DNA from: Ferrimonas kyonanensis DSM 18153 | GTDB lineage: Bacteria; Pseudomonadota; Gammaproteobacteria; Enterobacterales; Shewanellaceae | Length of the DNA stretch: 64,000 nucleotides | NCBI RefSeq assembly: GCF_000425405.1 | Contig: NZ_KE384369.1 | Location: 54,068-118,067 of the forward strand | Reading direction: 5' to 3' | Shown: piece after piece, positions 35,574 to 44,623 of the stretch | Numbering within the stretch: position 1 is the first letter of the stretch | Layout of the letters: the number at the start of each line of letters is the position of its first letter | Notes under the pieces: generated by a model | Told to the model about the DNA's origin: nothing | Databases searched by the model: none | Seen by the model: the letters and a program-made list of their open reading frames with translations, nothing else | Made by a program: the position numbers and the translations under genes

Positions 35574-37178
35574 TCAAAGATCTCGTCTCGTATCAATTGC
35601 AGAAGTAAGAGTAGGGAACAGAAACTTCAACCAATGCTCAACCACAGGTTGGGGCGCAAAAGAGCTAAAGTTGGGCCGTGGGTTCGCCGATGTGACTTTG
35701 TAATCAGGCTGACATTCTGAGGCCACTGTCACTTTCAAAGAAATTATTGATAAACCAAGGGCTTGTGAAGCCAACAAGGCTGCTCGTTTGATAACCGGGT
35801 GCAAACGTTCAGTAACATCTTCAATGCGGCTGGTTGACTTTACTGAAGTGGCTTGATGCGGATGCTGTTCACCTGACTCTATGAGGCGCTCTCCAACCTT
35901 GGCTGCAAACACATCGTTGCCGATGACCAACACATCTAACTCTTGTCCAAAAATGCTCTCTCGAGCCACCCAGCTAGTCTTACTGCTCTTAACTAGATGC
36001 CAGGCCTCTTCCAGTTCGGCCTCAGTTTTCAATCCGAATAAACCCTGCTCATTATCAATGTCAGCTGCGGGCAACAGATCTATTGACCTGAAGGTCTCTA
36101 AAAGCGTCAATAATTCCGTTATCGAAGAGAGTAATCGCTGTGTCGGTACAGCAACATCAAAGCTCTTCAATAGTGAATTGCTAACTTGACGATCTTGACA
36201 AGACTCCAAGGCAACCGCGCTAGTCAGTTCAGAGAGCGATCCCATACAGAGCACTGACTGCCCAGCCCACTTCAATGAAAACAGCTCCCTACTAGCATCG
36301 TTGATCTGTACCGAGATTCCTAGTCGGCGGGCTTGATCAACCAGAGAATGGGTATTGGAACTGAGAGAGCTAAACTCGCACTCTGCTTCGCTTGTGAATA
36401 GTGGCTCATTGACCGCATTTCGATTCTTAACTGAGTAAACTGGAACACGTACAAACCCCATTTGCTCGGCCAATGAGCAATCGTCAAGTTCGTCATGCAC
36501 TATCGACCAGTCCAGAAAATTACGGCCTTTCGTACCAAACTGTTTTGCCAGTTTCGCCATTAATCCGATGGCGACTCCAGTTACAGGAGGATTCTTAATA
36601 ACGGCAAGCGACCAAGCGCTTGCGCCATTTTCAGGATCGTCGAATGCTAATTTATGGTCAATGCCGAAAACACACCCTAGTAATTGCCCCGTCTCTTCAT
36701 CTTCTGCAATAAGCACGGACAACGCGGGTTCAGCAAACATCCTGTGAGTAAAATCTTCACCGAGATCCACCCGGCCCAAATCGAGCAATAATTTGTTTAG
36801 ATTATATTCATCCCAACTTCCCATCATGGGGCGGATTCGCAACCGGGAAGACTCAAAAGCCTCCGGCTTAGGGTCTGACAAGTCGAGACGGTAAGTCAGC
36901 GAAGGGTCAATAAACAGTTTGTGTGGTGCTTTAGAAACCAGAATCTGGGGTTCCCTACAGTAGAACACCACATCTGACTGCGATAGATCTTCTTCGCTAA
37001 GGTGTTTTATCAACGCCTGGTGATCCGCGAAAGTGTGGCCAAACAAGACTCGCCCCCAGCCACAGTGAACCCGAGCCCTGCTTTTCATTACGCTCTTAGG
37101 CAGCTTAGGGGGCTCCCCCCAATGTTTAAGAGACGCCATTGATTGTATATCCACCGGGAGATTTTCTACTTTACCCAT
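35574..37178 (-). CDS. N-acetylglutaminylglutamine synthetase-like protein (GNAT + degenerate ATP-grasp)
   Basis: 534 residues. Residues about 110-270 are a GNAT domain (LRIRPMMGSWDEYNLNKLL, FDDPENGASAWSLAV, DDCSLAEQMGFVRVPVYSVK, NAVNEPLF); 280-530 aligns with the ATP-grasp half of the bifunctional NAGGN synthetase Ngg (LCMGSLSELTSAVALESC, DVTERLHPV). NAGGN is an osmolyte dipeptide. Here the ATP-grasp seems dead: the ATP-binding Lys loop is not found and the metal-binding ExN near the end reads SANPRP. The partner amidotransferase asnO is not adjacent. ATG has AAAGGAA upstream. Confidence 0.7.
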   Translation of the reverse strand: MGKVENLPVDIQSMASLKHWGEPPKLPKSVMKSRARVHCGWGRVLFGHTFADHQALIKHLSEEDLSQSDVVFYCREPQILVSKAPHKLFIDPSLTYRLDLSDPKPEAFESSRLRIRPMMGSWDEYNLNKLLLDLGRVDLGEDFTHRMFAEPALSVLIAEDEETGQLLGCVFGIDHKLAFDDPENGASAWSLAVIKNPPVTGVAIGLMAKLAKQFGTKGRNFLDWSIVHDELDDCSLAEQMGFVRVPVYSVKNRNAVNEPLFTSEAECEFSSLSSNTHSLVDQARRLGISVQINDASRELFSLKWAGQSVLCMGSLSELTSAVALESCQDRQVSNSLLKSFDVAVPTQRLLSSITELLTLLETFRSIDLLPAADIDNEQGLFGLKTEAELEEAWHLVKSSKTSWVARESIFGQELDVLVIGNDVFAAKVGERLIESGEQHPHQATSVKSTSRIEDVTERLHPVIKRAALLASQALGLSIISLKVTVASECQPDYKVTSANPRPNFSSFAPQPVVEHWLKFLFPTLTSAIDTRRDL

Positions 37179-37405
37179 AAACTATTCCTTTTTGATTGCA
37201 ATACCTACTGGCTGATAGCACCCCGCAATCTAGCTAGGCGTTACTCGGCACGATCAATAAGGTTACAGCTCTAATCATTGAAAATCAAAAACGCTTGCCA
37301 GCAAAGTATAAATCCTTTGAAATTCAGTGACTAGGAGTCGCATTGCATTTTCATTTCTACGAATATATCATTTGAGAACTATGCAATATTTCCACTGGAG
37401 TTACA

Positions 37406-38296
37406 ATGAGACGAATTCTCTTCTCCATTCTTCTACTGGTTGTCGTTCTTTTGTTCAGTCACCCCTTGTTGGCAGATCCAGAGGCTCACATCAGCGAGCA
37501 GGATGTGCATAACACCGTCAATCAACTGGAAAAGCCACTCTACAGTCCATTTGTAGAGCGCTACCTTCTAGATGAGGTTAAGTCACTGAGAACCGAGTTG
37601 CAGGCCCAAAGATCAGAGTTCATCAGCGAGCTGAATAAAAAGCAGATGGCTCTTGCAAGCCACTCTGTTACCTATGCAACAGATACAGTGACCTACTTCT
37701 TTTATCTGGTGGCAGGAGCCTCATCGCTACTGGTGTTGGTCGGCTGGACCTCCATCAGAGACATCAAAGACAAAGCCTTAACTATGACTGATCAGGAAGT
37801 GACCAAATTGATCAGCCGCTATGAAAAACGCCTCAAAAGCGTAGAGGAGAAAATGAATGCCAAGGAGAAGCTGATATCTGAGAACAAGAGCGAATTGGAG
37901 CGAACTAACGAAGTTCACTCGTTATGGCTGAGAGCTAGCCAGGAAGTCAGTGAAGAACAGAAAATTACTATCTATGACCAAATCCTTCAGTTGCGTCCTG
38001 ACGATGTAGAGGCACTTACCTATAAGGCAGACTCCGCTCTTGAACTCAGAGAACCCAAATGGGCAATCAACCTGTGTCGTCAAGCTTTACAGATAGACCC
38101 TGAAAATGGCCATGCCTTCTATCAATTAGCCTGTGCTTCATCTGCGCTCGGTGAATTGGAGGAGGCTTCTCAACATTTACAACGTGCTATCGAGATCTCA
38201 TCAGACTACCTGGGGTACGCAGACACCGATCCACAATTGCTTCCACTTGCTGAAAGTGGCCGACTTACGGGGTTAACCATTAACTCACCTGAATAA
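37406..38296 (+). CDS. membrane-anchored TPR protein
   Basis: 296 residues. Signal-like segment at 5-22 (LFSILLLVVVLLFSHPLLA), a second membrane segment at about 95-115, coiled coil at about 130-170 (ISRYEKRLKSVEEKMNAKEK) and two to three TPR units at about 175-280 (DDVEALTYKADSALE, GHAFYQLACASSALGELEEA). The TPR part would be cytoplasmic. Only plus-strand gene of the second island. ATG 37406 has GGAG upstream. Partner unknown. Confidence 0.7.
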   Translation: MRRILFSILLLVVVLLFSHPLLADPEAHISEQDVHNTVNQLEKPLYSPFVERYLLDEVKSLRTELQAQRSEFISELNKKQMALASHSVTYATDTVTYFFYLVAGASSLLVLVGWTSIRDIKDKALTMTDQEVTKLISRYEKRLKSVEEKMNAKEKLISENKSELERTNEVHSLWLRASQEVSEEQKITIYDQILQLRPDDVEALTYKADSALELREPKWAINLCRQALQIDPENGHAFYQLACASSALGELEEASQHLQRAIEISSDYLGYADTDPQLLPLAESGRLTGLTINSPE

Positions 38297-38489
38297 CAAT
38301 CAAGTTTTACGTTTCAGTGATCGTCACAGGTGTCCGCTGATAATATAGTTTGATCAATATCTGGTGGTTCTTTGGGATCTTCACTTCTACTTCATGAGGG
38401 AGGTTTGATCACTTTGTCCGTCTCACTCTTGCCCAATGCTCGGATGACCGACAATAAAGTCTGATTACTTTACGTCTTGCACACGAGTT

Positions 38490-38573
38490 CGAATGGCTCG
38501 AAACGCCACAAAGGGGTCATTGGTGTCCACTAAAGCGGGTCAACTTCAAGTCACTCTTAAACAGTTTGTTATA
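38490..38573 (-). other. attC: partial attC site joined to dispersed repeat copy F
   Basis: After the DUF5677 stop the minus strand reads TATAACAAACTGTTTAAGAG then TGACTTG, the exact first arm of a VCR-like attC (38573-38543). The second arm (ACCTTAA...GGCGTTA) is absent; instead the sequence runs into AATGACCCCTTTGTGGCGTT, a copy of the dispersed repeat (about 38530-38490). The rest of 38297-38568 is unassigned. Confidence 0.6.
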
Positions 38574-39564
38574 TTGGTTTTTCTACGCTCAGGAATGCTT
38601 CTCCTACTTCTTTTACATAGTTCTCAATAATTTTCATAAATATCGCTGAGTCACTGTAATCTAGACCACTATCGTTATCTTCTATATAAGTTGTCAGAAA
38701 AACAGACGTAATTTGAGCTAAAGCAATTGCCGTAAAATGAGCTGGCTCTGTAAGCCCAGAGTTAGACTGACCACAAAGTAACAAGTCTTCTTTAGCTTCT
38801 CTCATTGCGTACAGGGAAGCCATTTCATAATAGTCAGCATGCACATTGCGACTTGCTAGTTTGTAATTATGAGACCATTTATCTAACTCAACGAACTCTC
38901 TTAGCTTATCGATTTTCTTGTAACCTGTATGCTCCCTAGCCCAGTGCCAGCCTGAATTACCTTTTGTGATGCTGTGTTTAAGTTGAGCGTATGATTCTGC
39001 CTCTTGCTCAGAGAAGGTTTCTTGTCCCATCGCGTCAGCGTTTTTTCGATGCTCCTCAACTCCCTCTGCCGTTTGTACCATGCCATGCTTAATATAATCA
39101 ATGGCAGCGGCACGACCGCACTTTTTAATAACTAAACACGTAACAACCATTTCATATAAAGTCCGCCAACGCGCCAATGCTGCATCCGGGTAACCCCCCT
39201 CTAACAAGTGAATGATTTCCCCTGTTATGCGACACGCGTGAGCGTGCTGTCTCATGAAAACACCTATCAACTCGTCAGTTTCGTATTTAGGTATCTTAAT
39301 AAATTGCTGTCGAAAGTTCATACCCGCCTGTAAGCAGGTTTCTCTTAGTGCATGAAGTTTGCTAAAACCTAGATTCCAACGTTCACGATTTCTTTTTAAG
39401 AAAGCATCATGTTCTAACATAATACGTTTAACTTTCTCTTCTTCTTGCATATTTGCATTTTCAATCAAGATCGATGATGCAAGCTCAATGACACAATCAC
39501 AATTAACTTTACTGTCACTTTCTCGGATCTTTTCTTCCGCAACCCTCAATAGTTCCTCAAACAA
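38569..39564 (-). CDS. DUF5677-domain protein, cassette-like
   Basis: 331 residues, helical. Contains GGYPDAALARWRTLYEMVV, the core of the DUF5677 family, with QHAHACRITGEI before it. Function unknown. TTG 39564 is preferred since AGGAG is 6 bases upstream; reading extends two codons to 39570. Its stop overlaps the start of a half attC site, so it was probably once an integron cassette. Confidence 0.7.
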   Translation of the reverse strand: MFEELLRVAEEKIRESDSKVNCDCVIELASSILIENANMQEEEKVKRIMLEHDAFLKRNRERWNLGFSKLHALRETCLQAGMNFRQQFIKIPKYETDELIGVFMRQHAHACRITGEIIHLLEGGYPDAALARWRTLYEMVVTCLVIKKCGRAAAIDYIKHGMVQTAEGVEEHRKNADAMGQETFSEQEAESYAQLKHSITKGNSGWHWAREHTGYKKIDKLREFVELDKWSHNYKLASRNVHADYYEMASLYAMREAKEDLLLCGQSNSGLTEPAHFTAIALAQITSVFLTTYIEDNDSGLDYSDSAIFMKIIENYVKEVGEAFLSVEKPI

Positions 39565-39623
39565 CTTCAACTCCTAAATACCAATATAACGCCATTCCTA
39601 AAACATTTATCCTGTTGAAGAAT

Positions 39624-40085
39624 TCATTGGCCTCCTTGTTCAATACGCTCTATTGATTTTGTTATATCGTCTCGTTTTGAGTCAATTGATTGAAGATTTT
39701 TTAATGCCTTTAGTGCAGGCTCTTTAAGTAATTCATGCTTGAGAGCAAGCAAGGTTATTGATTCTATCGCTGCATCTTGTGAAGCACCACCTACAGATGA
39801 AGTGACGATGGCTTTATCTAAGTCAATTTTCCCTGTCTGGCTTTCTTTGATTAAGTGGGCAACCATAGTTTCAGATAGGAAATCATCTTTTCTCGCGTGG
39901 ACTGTTTCAACCAATTTTGTGAATAAGTTCATCAACTTAATTTGAGACTCTATTTCAGCAGCTTTTTTTAACCTAACTTCTGCGTTAATTTTTAGCCTTA
40001 TTGTAGAAAATGACTTCCAGATACCAACAACTATCGCAATCAAAGCAGCCATAGGTGTAACGTTAGAAATTATCTCAGACAACAT
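39624..40085 (-). CDS. membrane-anchored hypothetical protein
   Basis: 153 residues: one N-terminal membrane segment (about 10-28, MAALIAIVVGIW), then a charged helical cytoplasmic domain ending ERIEQGGQ. ATG 40085 has GGAG upstream. 53 bases separate it from the DUF5677 gene; this gap includes GGCGTTATA, like an attC R' core, but is too short for a whole site. No family recognised. Confidence 0.6.
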   Translation of the reverse strand: MLSEIISNVTPMAALIAIVVGIWKSFSTIRLKINAEVRLKKAAEIESQIKLMNLFTKLVETVHARKDDFLSETMVAHLIKESQTGKIDLDKAIVTSSVGGASQDAAIESITLLALKHELLKEPALKALKNLQSIDSKRDDITKSIERIEQGGQ

Positions 40086-40134
40086 TTTTAAGCACTCCAC
40101 TATACTTCTCCATAGGGTTAAGAACTTAATATTT

Positions 40135-40380
40135 GGCAAATCGCCACCTTTCTCCCTGATCGAACCTATCGCATACCTGCACGGTATGGCAGCGTGTTAT
40201 GCGCAGTTTTTCAAATGTATCAGTGCATTAAATGGTGATCAACCACCTTGAATGTTCTATTGTCAACACGAAAGACAGCTCTGTTTTCTACAAAAGGCGG
40301 CAACGTCAGGCGTGGTAGATACCAATGACCGGAATTGGCGCCATTGCAGCCATTGACCAGCCGCCACACAGGTGAGATTT
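40135..40380. repeat. dispersed non-coding repeat, copy C (diverged)
   Basis: GGCAAATCGCCACCTTTC, then ATGTATCAGTG, then AAAAGGCGGCAACGTCAGGC, GTGGTAGATACCAATGACCGG and TTGGCGCC follow the order of copy A. The ATGCGGCAA inverted repeat is lost. It marks the right edge of the second island; 40381-40482 is unassigned. Confidence 0.55.
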
Positions 40381-40482
40381 AACAGACACCCGTCGCAGTG
40401 CGCCGTTAACGCTGGCAGGCCAATAGCCCCGGCAGAAGCATCAATGGTATAGTGTCGGCAAGAATCACCAATGAGAACGCCG

Positions 40483-40827
40483 ATGGCCGTAATCCCTAAG
40501 AACTATGCCTCGCTGGAGCAAGGCTACCGTGATAAAGCCCTGAAACTGTTTCCCTGGGTGTGTGGCCGCTGTGCCCGTGAGTTTGTCTACTCCAACCTGC
40601 GGGAACTGACGGTGCACCACATCGATCACGACCACACCAACAACCCCAATGACGGCTCCAACTGGGAGTTGCTGTGCCTGTATTGCCACGATCATGAGCA
40701 CTCCAAGTACACCGATGCGGCTCAGTACGGCTCCACCGTCGAAGCCGGCGCCGATCTCAAGCATGAGGCCGCCACCAGCAACCCCTTCGCCAATCTCAAG
40801 GCAATGATGGAAAAGAAAAACGGCTAA
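40483..40827 (+). CDS. yajD: YajD-family HNH nuclease
   Basis: 114 residues almost collinear with E. coli YajD: VIPKNYASLEQGYRDKALKL, WVCGRCAREF (first zinc CxxC), LTVHHIDHDHTNNPNDGSNW (HNH active site), LCLYCHDHEHSKYT (second CxxC). Probably a nuclease; role unknown. ATG 40483 gives the exact family start; an ATG 12 bases earlier is less likely. Converges with fetB. Confidence 0.95.
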   Translation: MAVIPKNYASLEQGYRDKALKLFPWVCGRCAREFVYSNLRELTVHHIDHDHTNNPNDGSNWELLCLYCHDHEHSKYTDAAQYGSTVEAGADLKHEAATSNPFANLKAMMEKKNG

Positions 40828-40834
40828 CCGGCCG

Positions 40835-41629
40835 TTATTGCGGCGCGTTCAGTGGAATACGAACGCGCCCGTTGCTGCACAGCAGTCGCCGTGACGCCAG
40901 CAACAACGACACCGCCGCCGATACCGACACCATCACCAAAATCGCCACCATGATGACAATCTGGTATTTGATCGCCACCATGGGGTCGGTGCCACCCAGA
41001 ATCTGACCGGTCATCATCCCCGGCAACGACACCAATCCGGTGGTACTGATGGTCGCCAGCAGCGGCGCCATCGACTGGCTCAGCGCCGATTGCAAAAATG
41101 GTTGCACCGCCTGCGCCGGTGTCGCCCCCAGCACCAACGCCCCCTGATACTCGCCCTGACGTTCGCCAAGCGCCGTCACAAACCGTTGCAGGGCCATAAT
41201 GTTGCCACTGAGGCTGTTGCCCAGCAGCATGCCGGCCATGGGGATCAGGTACTGGGCATTGTAAAACGGCTCCGGCCTCACCAACCCCAGCACCATCACA
41301 AACAACACCGGTACCAACGCCAGCCCCAGGCCCAATATCACCGGCATCAATGCCAGTGACCGCGGCAGGTGAGTCTTGCTGACCACCGAGGACGCGCCAA
41401 TGAGCACCATCGCCAGCAACCACAACAGGTTCAGTGCCAGACTGTCCAGATCAAACAGAAACTGCAGATACAGGCCCACCAGAACCAACTGAGCCACCAT
41501 GCGCATCACCGCCCAGGCGCCCTCCCTGCCCATCGACAGCCGAAAGTGGCGATTGATCCACGCCGGCACCAATAAGATGGAGAGAAACAGCAGCAGTTGC
41601 CACCAGGCAATGTCGATAACGCCGGCCAT
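40835..41629 (-). CDS. fetB: FetB-like (UPF0014) ABC permease, without FetA
   Basis: 264 residues, about seven membrane segments, GREGAWAVMRMVAQLVLVG, NAQYLIPMAGMLLGNSLSG, LGATPAQAVQPFLQSAL and GLVSLPGMMTGQILGGTDP, all family features. FetAB exports iron in E. coli. No FetA ATPase gene adjoins: upstream is an intergenic gap followed by a plus-strand rhomboid gene. It may use an ATPase encoded elsewhere. Confidence 0.85.
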   Translation of the reverse strand: MAGVIDIAWWQLLLFLSILLVPAWINRHFRLSMGREGAWAVMRMVAQLVLVGLYLQFLFDLDSLALNLLWLLAMVLIGASSVVSKTHLPRSLALMPVILGLGLALVPVLFVMVLGLVRPEPFYNAQYLIPMAGMLLGNSLSGNIMALQRFVTALGERQGEYQGALVLGATPAQAVQPFLQSALSQSMAPLLATISTTGLVSLPGMMTGQILGGTDPMVAIKYQIVIMVAILVMVSVSAAVSLLLASRRLLCSNGRVRIPLNAPQ

Positions 41630-41842
41630 GTAAATCGGTTTCCTGTACGTATAAAGAGGTAAGCGATGGGGAGGTCTTGGCTATTGAAGCAGTTGCCGCA
41701 GGTAAAAAGCAATTGAATTTACACCAGCCTGACCCAAGATTAATAAAGTATCGACAGCAGGTTAGTGAAAGTCAGTTGCGACAATACCGGTCTGTATTGT
41801 AAGCATTCACGCCATTTTCTTAACCAGGAACGCCGAGTTGCC

Positions 41843-42538
41843 ATGACCCGAGACTACTCGATACTGCAAAGCATTAAGATCAGCGTGTTGTTTATCACCG
41901 CCTTGTGGGGCGTGCTGGTGCTCGACAGCCTGTTCAGCCTGCACCTGGGTCACCTTGGGGTGTACCCCAGAGTCGAAATGGGGCTGATAGGCATCGTCAC
42001 CGCACCGCTGATCCACGGCCACGCGGAGCATCTGGCGGCCAACAGCCTGGGGCTGCTGGTACTGGGGTCGGCACTGATCTATGGCTATCCGAGATCACGT
42101 TGGCCGGTGATCATCATCATCTGGCTGGCATCGGGGTTTGGCGTGTGGCTGTTCGGCCGTTCCAGTTTCCATTTTGGTGCCAGCGGCCTCACCCACGGGC
42201 TGTTTTTCTACCTGTTCTTTATCAGCCTGCTGAGGCGAGACAGGCGCTCCATCGCCTTGATGATGATCGCCTTTTTCATGTTTGGCGGCATGTTGATGAG
42301 CATCTTTCCCAGGGATCCGGACATCTCATTTGAATACCACCTGTTTGGTGGGCTTGCGGGTCTAGGCTGTGCGTTGGCGTTTCGCAATTGGGATCCCCTG
42401 CCCGAGACCAAACACTACTCGTGGGAAAATCAGACCGACGGCAACGACGACGATGCCATCGGCGATCTCTGGCAGCAGTCACCCGAAGAGGTTGCAGCCC
42501 GGCGCGACGATGCCGACAAACCGGGCCCGAAGGCCTAA
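41843..42538 (+). CDS. rhomboid-family intramembrane serine protease
   Basis: 231 residues with six membrane segments. APLIHGHAEHLAANSLGLLVLG (conserved His and Asn), the nucleophile in FHFGASGLTHG (GASG) and the catalytic His in FEYHLFGGLAGLG make up the Ser-His dyad. The C-terminal tail is hydrophilic (about 45 residues). ATG 41843 (MTRDYS) has GGA upstream; reading extends to 41765. Converges with the hydrolase gene, adjoining stops. Confidence 0.85.
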   Translation: MTRDYSILQSIKISVLFITALWGVLVLDSLFSLHLGHLGVYPRVEMGLIGIVTAPLIHGHAEHLAANSLGLLVLGSALIYGYPRSRWPVIIIIWLASGFGVWLFGRSSFHFGASGLTHGLFFYLFFISLLRRDRRSIALMMIAFFMFGGMLMSIFPRDPDISFEYHLFGGLAGLGCALAFRNWDPLPETKHYSWENQTDGNDDDAIGDLWQQSPEEVAARRDDADKPGPKA

Positions 42539-43378
42539 CTAGGCGGGCTCTGCGTCAGTCTCCAGCGACGGTTCAACCGTCTTGGCATCGTCGGCGCCCA
42601 ACCACTCCACCACCAAGTTGGTAAAGCGCTCGGGTTCTTCGGCCATGACCCAGTGGCCAGTGGGAAACGCCTCAACCCGGTTGCCGGCTTTGGCGGCCAT
42701 CTCCGCCTCCCATTTACGGGAGTGGAAGGTCACCTTCTTGTCGGCGCCATAGATGAACAGCAACGGACACTCCACTTTAAGCGGCAACACCCCCAGCGGC
42801 TTTTTGGTCAGGGTATGGCTCCACTTCCACCAGTAGGAATAGGTCATGCCGCTGTGAATGCTGGCCGGCTCGCCCGGTGCCTTCAATATCGACGCCATCT
42901 TACGGGTCATGGCATCACCGATGCCGCCGCCGATGTTCCAGGCGGTCGCCAGCCACAGTTGATAGCCGGCAATAAACAGCTTGGCCTTGGTGGGGATCTC
43001 ATGATCCCGGGAACCGGCGTCGCCGATGTCCACCGCCACGATGCGTTTCACCCGTGAACTATGGCGCAGGTAGTATTGATAACCGAAGACACAGCCCCAA
43101 TCGTGAATCAGCAGCGTCACCGGCTTGTCCGGGCTGACGGCATCGACAATGGCGGCGATCTGGTCAATCAAAGCCTGCAGATCATACATCCTGCGAACGT
43201 GGGCCCGATCGTAGCCCGGCAAGGTAAAGCGAATGCAGCGATGATTCGCCTGCAGCGCCTCCACCTGACGGTCCCACAGCCTGTGGGTGTCCGGCCAGCC
43301 GTGGATCATCACCACGGTGTCATCGCCCTGCCCCTGTTCCAGCACTTCAATGCCATTAACGTGAATTCGTTTTTCCAT
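42539..43378 (-). CDS. alpha/beta hydrolase, epoxide hydrolase-like
   Basis: 279 residues. VVMIHGWPDTHRLWD (oxyanion HGWP), nucleophile Asp in LLIHDWGCVFG, acid Asp in LLFIYGADKKV, and His in GHWVMAEEPE. The HDWG nucleophile is that of epoxide hydrolases and haloalkane dehalogenases. The C-terminal 20 residues are acidic and extra. A perfect inverted repeat lies at 43399-43418, just before the gene, and probably binds its regulator. Confidence 0.8.
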   Translation of the reverse strand: MEKRIHVNGIEVLEQGQGDDTVVMIHGWPDTHRLWDRQVEALQANHRCIRFTLPGYDRAHVRRMYDLQALIDQIAAIVDAVSPDKPVTLLIHDWGCVFGYQYYLRHSSRVKRIVAVDIGDAGSRDHEIPTKAKLFIAGYQLWLATAWNIGGGIGDAMTRKMASILKAPGEPASIHSGMTYSYWWKWSHTLTKKPLGVLPLKVECPLLFIYGADKKVTFHSRKWEAEMAAKAGNRVEAFPTGHWVMAEEPERFTNLVVEWLGADDAKTVEPSLETDAEPA

Positions 43379-43398
43379 TATTCCGTTCCCTGCGACAC

Positions 43399-43418
43399 AT
43401 TAGAGTTATTACTCTAAT
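43399..43418. promoter_or_regulatory. operator-like inverted repeat before hydrolase gene
   Basis: ATTAGAGT-tatt-ACTCTAAT, perfect 8-bp arms, 20 bases before ATG 43378. Size and symmetry fit a TetR- or MarR-family site. No such regulator gene is in the window next to it. Confidence 0.5.
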
Positions 43419-43501
43419 TCCATTGTGGCTACTAAACCTTGATCTGGATTAGATTCGCCAGTGAAAAAACACAACCAATATCACACCCTTACGCCGGATA
43501 C

Positions 43502-43525
43502 AAAAAAGGCGGCCCGCGGCCGCCT
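43502..43525 (-). terminator. rho-independent terminator of the DUF805-like gene
   Basis: On the minus strand AGGCGGCC-gcg-GGCCGCCT is followed by TTTTTT; located 19 bases after the stop at 43544. Confidence 0.85.
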
Positions 43526-43543
43526 GTTTGCATGACTGAGCCC

Positions 43544-44623
43544 TTAACGGGTCAAAAACCACTCAAAGTGGCTGTGACTCTTGAGCGCCTTGGTCGAGCC
43601 TTTCAAGCTGAAGGGATAGCCGCACAGCTTAAAGCTGCCACGGCGGGCAATCTGCCGAATCAAGATCTCGGTATCCATCGGCGAAAACGTCGCTAAGTAA
43701 AAGCCGTCGGCTTCCACGTCCACTCGATAGGGGCGGTAGGCACTGTCGTCATTGAACACCAGTTCGGCGCAACTGGTATCGCCCTTTGCGGTCTCCAGCG
43801 ACCACAGTTCGCCAACGGGGGCATCGTCCCCCTGCCAGCGCACGCTTAAGGTGCCGTTGTCCAGCCACAGCCAGTACTGATCCGGCATCTCCAGAATCGC
43901 CTCGGCTCTGGGTTTCACCACTTCCGACTCAGGGGCGACTTCGGGCTGGCTGACGCTGTCGCTGCTCTGCTCCGCCTCCCAGTTCAGCTGGCCGGCCCAA
44001 GGCACCAGCATCGCCGTCACCAGCAGCAGCGCCACTGCGGCTTTCAGTGCCAGCGGCAACTTCAGCAGCGCCCCGAAGGAGCGACGCCACAGCGTCAGGT
44101 ACAGCTGATGGGCGTCTGGCAGTTCATCCTGTACCGCAGCGGTAACCGACGGCGGCGTTTCCAGTGCCTCGCCCCCGATCAGCGACGGCTCAACCCGGCG
44201 GGAATACAGCGCATCGCCACGGTCATTGGCCATCATCGGCCCATGATAGCCCCCGATCATGCCGTCGCCGTCGCCCTTACCGGGGCGAATCGCCAGTTGG
44301 GCGGTGGCCAGCAACCACACCAGCGCCATGATGATAAATACCGTCATGGTCAGGTAGGGCAACGCCACCAACAACACCATTGAGGTCGCTACCGGCGCCA
44401 CGACCGGCCAGCCCGTTAGCCTGGCATCACGGCCCCGGCGCCAGGCAGACTCCTTGAGCACAGGGTACAGCAACAGCGCCACCAGCAACGCCACATAGGG
44501 CGCCACCAGAGGCAATGCCAGAAACAGACTGATGATCACCAGAGACGCAAGCAAGCCGCCAGCCTGAATGGCAACAAACCGAAGCGGGTTGTCCTGACCC
44601 TGATGGCAAAAAAGAGTTTTCAA
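43544..44623 (-). CDS. DUF805-like membrane protein with extra C-terminal domain
   Basis: 359 residues. LFCHQGQDNPLRFVAIQAGG start, then four membrane segments (about 20-120), a polar linker, a fifth membrane segment near 215, and a C-terminal soluble domain of about 110 residues. The first part resembles DUF805-type proteins known from Shewanella-like genomes; the tail is unknown. The start is probably TTG 44623 (GGGAA 6 bases upstream); reading extends to 44701. Divergent from mltF. Confidence 0.65.
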   Translation of the reverse strand: MKTLFCHQGQDNPLRFVAIQAGGLLASLVIISLFLALPLVAPYVALLVALLLYPVLKESAWRRGRDARLTGWPVVAPVATSMVLLVALPYLTMTVFIIMALVWLLATAQLAIRPGKGDGDGMIGGYHGPMMANDRGDALYSRRVEPSLIGGEALETPPSVTAAVQDELPDAHQLYLTLWRRSFGALLKLPLALKAAVALLLVTAMLVPWAGQLNWEAEQSSDSVSQPEVAPESEVVKPRAEAILEMPDQYWLWLDNGTLSVRWQGDDAPVGELWSLETAKGDTSCAELVFNDDSAYRPYRVDVEADGFYLATFSPMDTEILIRQIARRGSFKLCGYPFSLKGSTKALKSHSHFEWFLTR

